Assembly (NCBI GenBank): GCA_050013615.1
Contig: JBEKEX010000003.1
Location: 1-50,775, forward strand
Source: JBEKEX01 sp050013615
GTDB taxonomy: Bacteria; Chloroflexota; Anaerolineae; Anaerolineales; Anaerolineaceae
DNA: 50,775 nucleotides
Reading direction: 5' to 3'
Shown here: positions 17,430 to 25,223 of the stretch, piece after piece
Position numbering within the stretch: the first letter of the stretch is position 1
Layout of the letters: each line of letters starts with the position of its first letter
The notes under the pieces: generated by a model
Seen by the model: only the letters and a program-made list of their open reading frames with translations
Databases searched by the model: none
What the model was told of the DNA's origin: nothing
Translations under genes and position numbers: made by a program

Positions 17430-17474
17430 TGAGTTATTCAGGCAAGAAAATAATTTCTATAATCGGAGGGTAAA

Positions 17475-17885
17475 ATGATCATTTCACAATTAGGACACGA
17501 GCAGATCAATGTTCAAACCAAAAATCTTTCATTCTACAAAGACCTCTTCACATACTTGGGTTGGAAAGTTGTGTGCGACGATTCTGCTAACTTGGGCGTT
17601 CTTGATAAAAATGGCACCAGCCTATGGTTCACCGCTCCCCTCAAAGAGGTCCACAACGATTATGACGGCGTCGGCATGAACCACCTGGCAATCGCCGTGG
17701 GGGCACAGTCTGACGTGGATGAGACTGCATCCTATCTGCGTGCCCACAACGTCAAGGCTTTGTTCGATACGCCCCGGCATCGCCCCGAATTTTGCTCCGG
17801 GCCCGAGCACACCTACTACCAGGTGATGTTCGAATCGCCCGACCGCATCCTTTTCGAAGTGGTCTACACCGGGGTTAAGTCGTAG
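17475..17885 (+). CDS. VOC (glyoxalase) family protein
   Basis: 136 residues, a single glyoxalase-like domain. HEQINVQTKNLSFYKDLFTYLGW carries a first-strand His, GMNHLAIAV a second His, and the end ILFEVVYTG a Glu. These are the expected positions of VOC metal ligands, so it may be a metal-dependent lyase or dioxygenase-type enzyme. GGAGGG precedes the ATG. It is followed closely by the nitroreductase gene, so the two are probably co-transcribed. Confidence 0.8.
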   Translation: MIISQLGHEQINVQTKNLSFYKDLFTYLGWKVVCDDSANLGVLDKNGTSLWFTAPLKEVHNDYDGVGMNHLAIAVGAQSDVDETASYLRAHNVKALFDTPRHRPEFCSGPEHTYYQVMFESPDRILFEVVYTGVKS

Positions 17886-17917
17886 AGCAAAAAACGCCTA
17901 TTATCAAGGAGTGACCC

Positions 17918-18544
17918 GTGGAAGTGTATGAAGCAATTGCCGCCCGTATGACTATCCGCGACTTTGCGCCTCAAGAAATTCCCATGGAGTTGGTCGAAAA
18001 ATTGATCGCGGCGGGTTTTAAGGCTCCCTCCAACAACCATATGCGGGAATGGCATTTCGTCCTGCTCCAGGACAAGGCCAGGCGCCGGGAACTGTTGGAT
18101 CAGGTCATCCATCCCACCGACGAAAAGGGAGCCCTGCGCATCGTCAATCGCTGGGGGTTGACCAACGAAAGCCAGCGGCATGTATACATCGATGCCATTC
18201 CCAAACAGTACAACATGCTATACACCGCCGCCTGCCTGATCCTGCCGTGTTTCAACCAGCCGGTGCCGCTGCTCAAGCCCAAGGACCTCTCGGCACTGAA
18301 CGCGTTCGCCTCCATCTGGTGCTGCGTCGAGAACATCCTGGTGGCTGCGGCTGCCGAGGGCATCTTCGGCGTCACGCGCATCCCCTTCGAGGCCGAGCGC
18401 AAGACGCTCAAACGCTATTTGAACGTCCCCGCCGATTATGAGATCCCTTGCTACATAGCGCTGGGCTATCCGGCCGAGACTGCCCAACGCCTCGGCCAAG
18501 TCGAGATCGACCCGCGGGAACGGATCCACTTGAACGGTTGGTAA
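17918..18544 (+). CDS. Nitroreductase family protein
   Basis: 208 residues. FMN-dependent nitroreductase fold: MTIRDFAPQEIPMELVEKLI with the Arg that contacts FMN phosphate, KAPSNNHMREWHFVL (the A-P-S-N-x2-W/P segment), and a C-terminal YIALGYPAE. It would reduce quinones, nitro compounds or flavins with NAD(P)H. The start is GTG at 17918 with AAGGAG 7 nt upstream. It sits between the VOC and MGMT genes with 9-32 nt gaps, so these three likely form one operon of stress or detoxification type. Confidence 0.85.
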   Translation: MEVYEAIAARMTIRDFAPQEIPMELVEKLIAAGFKAPSNNHMREWHFVLLQDKARRRELLDQVIHPTDEKGALRIVNRWGLTNESQRHVYIDAIPKQYNMLYTAACLILPCFNQPVPLLKPKDLSALNAFASIWCCVENILVAAAAEGIFGVTRIPFEAERKTLKRYLNVPADYEIPCYIALGYPAETAQRLGQVEIDPRERIHLNGW

Positions 18545-18553
18545 AGATGAGCC

Positions 18554-19198
18554 ATGAGTGACAAAAGTTTTGCGGAAGCTTTCAAACGGGTGTTCGAGCC
18601 CATACCTGGGCAGGCCATGCCCGGGCAGCCCTTGACAGGGCAGGATGCACCAACCAAGTGCCTGGTCGCCCGCCAGTTCGACACACCCTTGGGTGCCATG
18701 ATCGCCCTGGCCGGGGATGAAGGTATTTACCTGCTCGAGTTTGCCGACCGCCGCGACCTGGAAGACGAGATGCTCCAGTTGCGAAAACAGCTCCAATGCA
18801 GCCTTTTGCCGGGCAACAATGCCCACCTCGAACGGCTCGCCGAGGAATTGAAGCATTATTTCGATGGGACTTCGCTGGAATTTAGCGTGCCCTTGGTCAA
18901 ATTTGGCACACCCTTCGAGGTCTCGGTCTGGAACCTGTTGCTCACCATCCCGCCCGGCGAAACGCGTTCATACATCCAGATCGCCCAGGCGTTGGGCCAA
19001 CCAGGTGCCACGCGTGCCGTCGGACACGCCAACGGCAACAATCACATCGCCATCCTGATCCCCTGCCATCGCGTCATCCATTCGGATGGGAGCATGAGCG
19101 GCTACGCCGGCGGCACCTGGCGCAAGGAGTGGCTGCTGGACCACGAGCGCAAGCTGCAAAGCCCACCGGGCAGCCAGCTCCCCTTATTCGGCGAATAA
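18554..19198 (+). CDS. Methylated-DNA-protein cysteine methyltransferase
   Basis: 214 residues. Suicide repair protein that moves O6-alkyl groups from guanine to its own cysteine: IPCHRV with Cys171, the preceding NGNNHIAI asparagine hinge, the DNA-binding TIPPGETRSY and SGYAGGTWRKEWLL. Residues 5-19 (FAEAFKRVFEPIPGQ) look like the end of an AraC-type helix-turn-helix as found in Ada, followed by a short Pro/Gly/Gln linker. This suggests descent from an Ada-like fusion that lost its sensor part. It is in line with the VOC and nitroreductase genes. Confidence 0.9.
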   Translation: MSDKSFAEAFKRVFEPIPGQAMPGQPLTGQDAPTKCLVARQFDTPLGAMIALAGDEGIYLLEFADRRDLEDEMLQLRKQLQCSLLPGNNAHLERLAEELKHYFDGTSLEFSVPLVKFGTPFEVSVWNLLLTIPPGETRSYIQIAQALGQPGATRAVGHANGNNHIAILIPCHRVIHSDGSMSGYAGGTWRKEWLLDHERKLQSPPGSQLPLFGE

Positions 19199-19234
19199 AA
19201 TCTGGAAGATTCACGTAACTGCAGGACAAGAAAA

Positions 19235-19260
19235 CGGCCTACCTGAAATCAGGTAGGCCG
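19235..19260. terminator. Strong hairpin between the MGMT and amt genes
   Basis: CGGCCTACCTG pairs perfectly with CAGGTAGGCCG (11 bp, AAAT loop), 37 nt after the MGMT stop. The plus-strand continuation is AATAATTA, not a T run, so termination is likely but not certain. Confidence 0.65.
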
Positions 19261-19345
19261 AATAATTATCTCCATGGATGTAGGGGGAATTGCGCTTTTC
19301 TATAATAGAAATGCTATCCATATCTTCGTTCCAAAGGAGAATACC

Positions 19346-20572
19346 TTGCAAAACATCGATCCCGCTGCAACCGCTCTGGTGTTGATCAGTGCGGCCCTTG
19401 TGTTCATCATGACGCCGGGATTGGCCTTCTTCTATGGCGGTCTGGTACGGCGTAAGAACGTCCTGTCGATCATGATGCAAAGCTTCATGTCGATGGGTAT
19501 CGTGACGGTGATCTGGGTCTTTTTCGGCTTCAGCCTGGCCTTTGGAAAGGACCTGGGAGGCATCATCGGTGACCTCAGCCACTTTGCTTTGTTGGGCGTT
19601 GGTACTGACCCTGGGGTTGTCGGTGGGGTAAAACAAAGTATCCCCTTCCTGGCATTCTTTGTATTCCAGGAACAATTTGCAGTCATCACCCCCGCGTTGA
19701 TCACCGGTGCATTTGCGGATCGGGTTAATTTCAAGAGCTACTTGATCTTCCTGGTCTTCTGGAGCATTTTGGTCTACATCCCGCTTGCCCACTGGGTGTG
19801 GGGAGGCGGCTTCCTGGCCCAATTGGGGGTGGTGGACTTTGCCGGCGGCATTGTGGTCCACATGAGCGCCGGATTCGCCGCCCTGGCATCAGTCTTCATT
19901 GTCGGGAAACGTAAAATTCTACCGGCTGAAAAAGTACAACCGCACAATATCACTTATGTCGCCCTGGGTACCGGTCTGTTGTGGTTCGGCTGGTTCGGCT
20001 TCAACGGCGGCAGTGCCCTGGCTGCCAATGGCATCGCCTCTTACGCTTTTGTGAACACGGATATTTGCGCTTCCATCGCTATGATCACCTGGCTGTTCAT
20101 TTCCTGGGTGCACGAAGGCAAACCCAGCTTAACCGGGGCATTGACAGGCTCCGTGGCCGGTTTGGCAACGATCACCCCTGCTGCAGGCTACGTCCAGCCT
20201 TGGGCAGCGCTTGTCATTGGCGTGTTGGCCGCCTTCCTATGCTACGGAGCCATTCAATTCCGCGCAAAGATGAAATGGGATGATGCGCTGGACGTGTGGG
20301 CTTGCCACGGCGTCGGTGGGACATTGGGGGTCGTCATGCTGGGCGTCTTCGCTGCCAGTGCCGTCAATGGCGTCAGCGGTCTGATCGAAGGCAACGTGCA
20401 CCAGTTCGCAGTTCAGGTTCTGGCGGCCGTGGTCGTTATTGTGTACGCTTTCGGGATTACCTGGCTGATCCTGAAAGTCCAAAACCACTTCATGCCTGTG
20501 CGCGTCCCTGACGAGGTCGAAGTCAAAGGGCTGGATCAAGGTGAGCTAGGCGAGGAAGCTTACACGCTATAA
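19346..20572 (+). CDS. amt: Ammonium transporter
   Basis: 408 residues with about 11 membrane helices. Typical signatures are FFYGGLVRRKNVLSIMMQ, IPLAHWVWGGGFLAQ (first pore His region), DFAGGIVVHMSAG and DDALDVWACHGVGGTLG with the second pore His. The C-terminal tail GLDQGELGEEAY is the part that contacts PII proteins in relatives. It moves ammonium into the cell for nitrogen assimilation. The start is TTG at 19346 with AAAGGAG upstream; a longer frame from 19274 begins before a TATAAT box at 19301-19306 and is rejected. No glnK lies next to it. Confidence 0.92.
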   Translation: MQNIDPAATALVLISAALVFIMTPGLAFFYGGLVRRKNVLSIMMQSFMSMGIVTVIWVFFGFSLAFGKDLGGIIGDLSHFALLGVGTDPGVVGGVKQSIPFLAFFVFQEQFAVITPALITGAFADRVNFKSYLIFLVFWSILVYIPLAHWVWGGGFLAQLGVVDFAGGIVVHMSAGFAALASVFIVGKRKILPAEKVQPHNITYVALGTGLLWFGWFGFNGGSALAANGIASYAFVNTDICASIAMITWLFISWVHEGKPSLTGALTGSVAGLATITPAAGYVQPWAALVIGVLAAFLCYGAIQFRAKMKWDDALDVWACHGVGGTLGVVMLGVFAASAVNGVSGLIEGNVHQFAVQVLAAVVVIVYAFGITWLILKVQNHFMPVRVPDEVEVKGLDQGELGEEAYTL

Positions 20573-20600
20573 CTCTGCAAAATCACTCCAATCAAACAAA

Positions 20601-20630
20601 ACGTCCGGCGGTATACGCCGGACGTTTGCA
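20601..20630. terminator. Bidirectional terminator between amt and the TPR/zinc-ribbon gene
   Basis: ACGTCCGGCG pairs with CGCCGGACGT (10 bp, GTATA loop). TTTGC follows on the plus strand and TTTTGTTTG on the minus strand, so it fits both convergent genes. Confidence 0.8.
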
Positions 20631-20646
20631 TTCCAATGGTAGCTTA

Positions 20647-21195
20647 TTACGCGCCGGGGCGGATCAATGCACCGCAGTAACCGCACTCCGCTGTGTTGGC
20701 ATCCGTCCATGTGACCTCATCACCGCCCAGAGGCGCACCACACTTCGGGCAATTGGTGGGGAGCAGTTTATTGGGCCTTGCAGCCGCTTGTGGAGCGGGC
20801 ATGGCACCCACCTGGCCACCGAACTCGGCCTTCAAGGCATTGACGGCATCCGTCATACCGTGCTGTGTCATCTTGCGGGTGATGTTGGCATAGAACACCG
20901 GTGTGCGCTGGATCATTTGGTATTGGATGAACAGGTTCAAAGCCGCACGCGATTGCGCCAATGCCTGTGTTGCATCTCCACTACCCGCATAAGCATGAGC
21001 AGCCTGAGCATGCAAATTAGCGGCCCGGCGCGGGTGTTGGCTGGCCTCCATCTCACGTGCTAGTTCGGCAAAAAGCGGGGCGGCCTGGGCAAACTGTTGG
21101 TTGGCCACCAACGCATTAGCTTTGGACAGCACTTCGATCTGTGCGGCTGTCATAGGAACAGCATTGATAAAAGGTCTTCGAAAACGTCGCATCAT
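20647..21195 (-). CDS. Helical-repeat protein with C-terminal zinc ribbon
   Basis: 182 residues from the ATG at 21193-21195, which has GAGGTG 5 nt upstream. The central part (about 20-120) is TPR-like helices (FAQAAPLFAELAREME, AANLHAQAAHAYAGSGD, ALAQSRAALNLF). After a Pro/Ala linker a zinc-ribbon pair CPKCGAPL and CGYCGALI closes the protein. Likely a protein-interaction factor; its function is unknown. It is the last minus-strand gene before amt and about 55 nt past the kdpE stop, so it could receive read-through from kdp. Confidence 0.65.
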   Translation of the reverse strand: MMRRFRRPFINAVPMTAAQIEVLSKANALVANQQFAQAAPLFAELAREMEASQHPRRAANLHAQAAHAYAGSGDATQALAQSRAALNLFIQYQMIQRTPVFYANITRKMTQHGMTDAVNALKAEFGGQVGAMPAPQAAARPNKLLPTNCPKCGAPLGGDEVTWTDANTAECGYCGALIRPGA

Positions 21196-21249
21196 GGGTT
21201 CACCTCGATGATCAAACCAATTATACAACTGTGCATAGAGCGCGCCACT

Positions 21250-21939
21250 TCAACTCTCTCGCATGCGGTACCCTACCCCCAACTCGGTCAAAATATAGGT
21301 GGGCTGGTTAGGGTCGGGCTCGATCTTGCGCCGCAAATTGCTGATGTTGACCCGGAGCAATCCGGCTTCGTCTTCATACGCCATCCCCCACACTTTTTGG
21401 ATCAACTGGTGGTGGGTGATGACTTTCCCCGCATCCTGGATCAACAGCCACAGCAGATCGAATTCGGTCGGCGTCAGGGAAACTTCCTTGCCCGCTAATA
21501 TGACTTGTCGCCTTGCCAGGTCGACGCGCAACTCTCCCACCTGGTGCTTCGTCTCCTGTGTTTTGGGCTGTAATTTGCGGGTCGCCACGCGCATGCGCGC
21601 CATCAATTCACCGATGCCAAATGGCTTGGTCAAATAATCGTCGGCGCCAGCATCCAGTGCCATGATCTTGTCGTTCTCGTGATTGCGCACCGATAGAATA
21701 ATGATCGGCGTCTGGCTCCGCTCACGGATGCGGCGGGTGACCTCTACGCCGTCCATATCCGGCAAGCCGAGATCCAGGATGATCAAGTCGGGGTGAAGCT
21801 GGAAGGCAGTCTCCAATGCGCCGGCGCCTGTATCCGCCTCGATAACCTCGAACTGGCGTGATCTCAGCGTGGCACGCAAGAAGCGGCGTATCTCGGGTTC
21901 GTCATCGACTACCAGAATGCGCAGACTAGGCCCTTTCAT
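21250..21939 (-). CDS. kdpE: KdpE response regulator
   Basis: 229 residues, OmpR/PhoB family. In the receiver domain Asp56 of LIILDLGLPDMDG is the phosphate acceptor, Lys105 of YLTKPFG is conserved, and the acidic pair lies in VVDDEPE. The C-terminal winged helix includes LTPTEFDLLWLL and the recognition region VNISNLRRKIEPDP. It activates the kdp genes on low potassium or osmotic stress after phosphorylation by KdpD. It is encoded directly after kdpD (15 nt gap) in one transcript. Its likely target is the 11-bp-spaced repeat before the operon. Confidence 0.93.
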   Translation of the reverse strand: MKGPSLRILVVDDEPEIRRFLRATLRSRQFEVIEADTGAGALETAFQLHPDLIILDLGLPDMDGVEVTRRIRERSQTPIIILSVRNHENDKIMALDAGADDYLTKPFGIGELMARMRVATRKLQPKTQETKHQVGELRVDLARRQVILAGKEVSLTPTEFDLLWLLIQDAGKVITHHQLIQKVWGMAYEDEAGLLRVNISNLRRKIEPDPNQPTYILTELGVGYRMRES

Positions 21940-21954
21940 CCCCTTCTCCTTCGT

Positions 21955-24633
21955 CTATTCTTGGATCGGCAGCGTGAAAGTGACCGTCACGCCCCGGTCA
22001 GGGTTGTTCACGGCCCAAATCTTTCCGCCCAGGGCTTCCACAAAACCCTTGCTGATCGAGAGCCCCAACCCCGTTCCGACCGTTTGCTTGCTGTTCGGCA
22101 CACGATAGAACTTATCGAACACGCGCTCCAGGTCTTCAGGCGGAATGCCAACCCCCCGATCTTTGACGCTCACTATCGCCTGGTCGTCCTGCCGTCCAAC
22201 AGAAATTTCGATGGGGCTCCCCGTGGGAGAATATTTGCAAGCGTTATCCAATAAATTGGAGACGGCCTGTGCCGCCAGGCTGACGTCCATCGTGACCAAC
22301 GGGAATCCGTCCGGGATGGTAATTTGCAGCGGATGACCCTCCAACCGTTTGGAGAGCTGGTTCACCACCGAGCCGATCAAATCCTGGATATCGCCCGCTT
22401 CGAGTTTCAACGGGATGGCCCCGGCTTCGAGGCGAGTCATGTTCAATAGATTTTCCACCAGCCGGTTGAGCTGACGGGCCTGTTCAGTCGCCGAAGCCAG
22501 CAACTCGAGGCGCGTGCCCGCGTCGAGTCTGCTGGATTTTTTGTTCGCCTCCTCCGATTCGGTCAGGCTGGTTAGAACGCCGGTGATGGAAGCCAGGGGT
22601 GTGCGCAGCTCATGTGAGATCGAATTGAGCAGCGCCTCTTGAAGCCGCTCTTTATTTCGCAACAACTCATTGCGTGCTGCCTGGCTCGCCAACAACGCCC
22701 GCTCGATTGCCAGAGCGGAAAGATTGGCGAAACCTTCCAAAATCATGCGCTGTTCGGGTGAAAAGCTGTTTTGAGGATCATCCGGCACGATCCCAAGCAC
22801 GCCTACGGTGCCTCTGACCGTTTTGAGTGGAAGATACCGGATCGATGCAGCAGGCAGCGTGTCGGTCCCCCACCCCGCATCCTCACCGTTCTTGAATGCC
22901 CACTCCGCCACTGCCATTTCATTTGCACCAATCTCAAAGCCAGGGGTCGAAGCCTTATTGACCAGCGAGTGCCCCTCCGGGAGCAGGACGATCACTTGAT
23001 GGCCAAACAACTCACTCACGTTGCGGAGAACTGCCTCCATCACTTGTTCCTGGCCAAAAGCAGCCGCCAGGTCGCGGCTCAAGCGGTTCATCGCCTGGTT
23101 CTGGCGGTTGCGCAGTTGTAAGGCTTCCACCTGGTCGCGCAGCAACGCCGCGGCATTGCTGATGACCACTCCCACCAACAGCAACCCGGCAAAGGTGAGC
23201 AGATACTGGGTATCGCTCACCGTGAAACTTAGCTGGGGTTCGATGAAGAAAAAGTCGAAAGCCAACACGCTGACTAATGAAGCCAAAATGGCCGGCCCCC
23301 GGCCCAGGAAGACCGCTGCAATCACCACCGCCATCAGATACAACATGACCAGGTTGGTCGGATCGAGGAATTTGCTTAAAGGCTCGCCTGCCAGGCTGAC
23401 CAAAGCGATCAACCCAAGGCTCTCCAAATAACGCATCCATGTAAAGCGCGGAAGCCGTGATCGGAACGATGCTTTTTTGACGGCTGCGACTTCTTCGCTG
23501 ACCACGTACACATCGATGCCACCGCTAAAGCGAATGATCTGGTCGATGACCGAGCCGCGCAGCGCGGCAGACCAGGGCATTCGTAGCGGCTTTCCGGCAA
23601 CGATCTTGGTAATGTTATGTTCGCGGGCATAGCCGATCACTGCCTCGGGTACCGAGCGGCTAAAGATGGTGATGGTGCTGGCACCTAATTCTTCAGCAAG
23701 TTGGAGATTGCGTGCCATCCGTTTGCGATTCTCGACCGGCATGTGCAGATGGCCGGGAGTCTCCACGAACATCACCGTCCAATCCGCATTTAGATCATCT
23801 GCCAGGCGGCGTCCGGTACGGATCAAGCGCTCCCCCATCGGGTGTGAACTCAGGCATACCAGGATACGCTCCCCTGCCGGCCACGGACCGGGAATGGCAC
23901 GCGCCTGCATGTAGTCGACCATCTGGACGTCCACGCGGTCGGCCGCCCGTCGCATTGAAAGTTCACGCAGGGCAGTCAAATTGCCCTTACGGAAGAATTT
24001 TTCCAGGGCACGCGCAGCCTGGTCAGGCACATAGACCTTGCCGCTGCGCAACCGCTGCAGCAATTCATCAGTGGGCAGGTCGATCAGCTCGATCTCATAA
24101 GCTTCATCCACCAGACTATCGGGCACGGTTTCGTGCACCACAACGCCGGTGATCTGTTGGATGACATCCTTCAAGCTTTCCAGATGCTGGATGTTGACCG
24201 CGGTGTACACATCGATGCCGGCGTTCAGGATCTCTTCCACATCCTGGTAACGCTTGGGGTGGCGCGAGCCAGGAGCATTGGTGTGCGCCAATTCATCCAC
24301 CAGCACAAGCTGTGGATGACGCGCCAGCACGGCATCCAGGTCCATCTCGACCAAGTTGGTGCCGCGATAATCCTCCTGCCGTAACGGCAATACCTCGAGG
24401 CCTGGCAAGAGCGCTTCGGTCTCTTTGCGCCCATGCGTCTCGACGTACCCGATCACCACGTCCACACCTTCATCTTTGCGTTGGTGGGCGGCTTCCAGCA
24501 TGGCGAAGGTCTTGCCCACGCCGGCCACATAGCCAAGGAAGATCTTCAGCTTGCCATGCGCGGTTTGCTGCTCGTCCTTCTTGATCTGCGCCAACAGTTC
24601 GTCGGGGTCGGGACGCTTGAATTCGTCTGCCAT
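21955..24633 (-). CDS. kdpD: KdpD sensor histidine kinase
   Basis: 892 residues, close to the E. coli length. The KdpD N-terminal domain carries a Walker A GYVAGVGKT (34-42) and VDELAHTNAPGSRHPKR (about 112-128). A universal-stress-protein-like domain follows (about 255-375), then four membrane helices (about 405-510), a GAF-like region and the histidine kinase core with ISHELRTPL (His at about 674) and ATPase boxes ending GTGLGLSISKGFVEALGG. It senses potassium and ionic strength and phosphorylates KdpE. It starts 4 nt after kdpC. Confidence 0.95.
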   Translation of the reverse strand: MADEFKRPDPDELLAQIKKDEQQTAHGKLKIFLGYVAGVGKTFAMLEAAHQRKDEGVDVVIGYVETHGRKETEALLPGLEVLPLRQEDYRGTNLVEMDLDAVLARHPQLVLVDELAHTNAPGSRHPKRYQDVEEILNAGIDVYTAVNIQHLESLKDVIQQITGVVVHETVPDSLVDEAYEIELIDLPTDELLQRLRSGKVYVPDQAARALEKFFRKGNLTALRELSMRRAADRVDVQMVDYMQARAIPGPWPAGERILVCLSSHPMGERLIRTGRRLADDLNADWTVMFVETPGHLHMPVENRKRMARNLQLAEELGASTITIFSRSVPEAVIGYAREHNITKIVAGKPLRMPWSAALRGSVIDQIIRFSGGIDVYVVSEEVAAVKKASFRSRLPRFTWMRYLESLGLIALVSLAGEPLSKFLDPTNLVMLYLMAVVIAAVFLGRGPAILASLVSVLAFDFFFIEPQLSFTVSDTQYLLTFAGLLLVGVVISNAAALLRDQVEALQLRNRQNQAMNRLSRDLAAAFGQEQVMEAVLRNVSELFGHQVIVLLPEGHSLVNKASTPGFEIGANEMAVAEWAFKNGEDAGWGTDTLPAASIRYLPLKTVRGTVGVLGIVPDDPQNSFSPEQRMILEGFANLSALAIERALLASQAARNELLRNKERLQEALLNSISHELRTPLASITGVLTSLTESEEANKKSSRLDAGTRLELLASATEQARQLNRLVENLLNMTRLEAGAIPLKLEAGDIQDLIGSVVNQLSKRLEGHPLQITIPDGFPLVTMDVSLAAQAVSNLLDNACKYSPTGSPIEISVGRQDDQAIVSVKDRGVGIPPEDLERVFDKFYRVPNSKQTVGTGLGLSISKGFVEALGGKIWAVNNPDRGVTVTFTLPIQE

Positions 24634-24637
24634 GACC

Positions 24638-25210
24638 TTATTTTAGTCCATCCAGCGCTAAATTCAACGCCAGAACGTTCACACGTATCTCACCTAAAAA
24701 GCCCAATTGAGGTGATTCGATATGCTGATTGATCAAGTCCAGTACGGTCTGCAAGGGAATACCACGGGCCTGTGCCACGCGGTTTGCCTGATAGCGCGCT
24801 GATGCAATACTGATATCCGGGTCCAGGCCGCTTCCCGAAGCTGTCACCAGGTCGACCGGGATGGGCAGCGTGTTCGTGGGATCAGCCGCTTTGAGGGCGG
24901 CGATGCGGTCTGAAACCTGCTGCTGCAGCGCCGGGTTGGTCGGCCCCAGGTTGGACCCGCTGGACGCGGAAGCGTTGTAAGCATGATCGCCGGTAGCCGA
25001 GAGCCGTCCCCAGAAATATTGCGGCTGGTCGAACTGTTGGCCGATCAACGTCGAGCCAACCACCACGTTGTTGCTGGTGATCAGGCTGCCGTTGGCTTGA
25101 TACGGAAAGATCACTTGAGCCAATCCGGTCACGAGCAAGGGATAGAGTACGCCTGTGACCAGCAGCATGACTACAAAAATGCCAATCGAAATCTTGAATT
25201 GCTTTAACAT
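24638..25210 (-). CDS. kdpC: KdpC, potassium-transporting ATPase subunit C
   Basis: 190 residues. One N-terminal membrane helix (about 8-28) is followed by an extracytoplasmic domain with the family motifs STLIGQQFDQPQYFWGR, SGSNLGPTNPAL and LVTASGSGLDP. It stabilises the KdpFABC complex and raises potassium affinity. It sits between kdpB (13 nt) and kdpD (4 nt). Confidence 0.94.
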   Translation of the reverse strand: MLKQFKISIGIFVVMLLVTGVLYPLLVTGLAQVIFPYQANGSLITSNNVVVGSTLIGQQFDQPQYFWGRLSATGDHAYNASASSGSNLGPTNPALQQQVSDRIAALKAADPTNTLPIPVDLVTASGSGLDPDISIASARYQANRVAQARGIPLQTVLDLINQHIESPQLGFLGEIRVNVLALNLALDGLK

Positions 25211-25223
25211 AGTTCCTCTATCA

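Noticed and set aside
2604..19198. Possible integron cassette array (many small plus-strand genes of unrelated function)
   Set aside because: No integrase gene and no attC-like core sites were found between genes; several genes have their own promoters and terminators.
19274..19345. N-terminal extension of the ammonium transporter
   Set aside because: It starts upstream of a TATAAT box at 19301-19306 and lacks a ribosome site; the TTG at 19346 has AAAGGAG.
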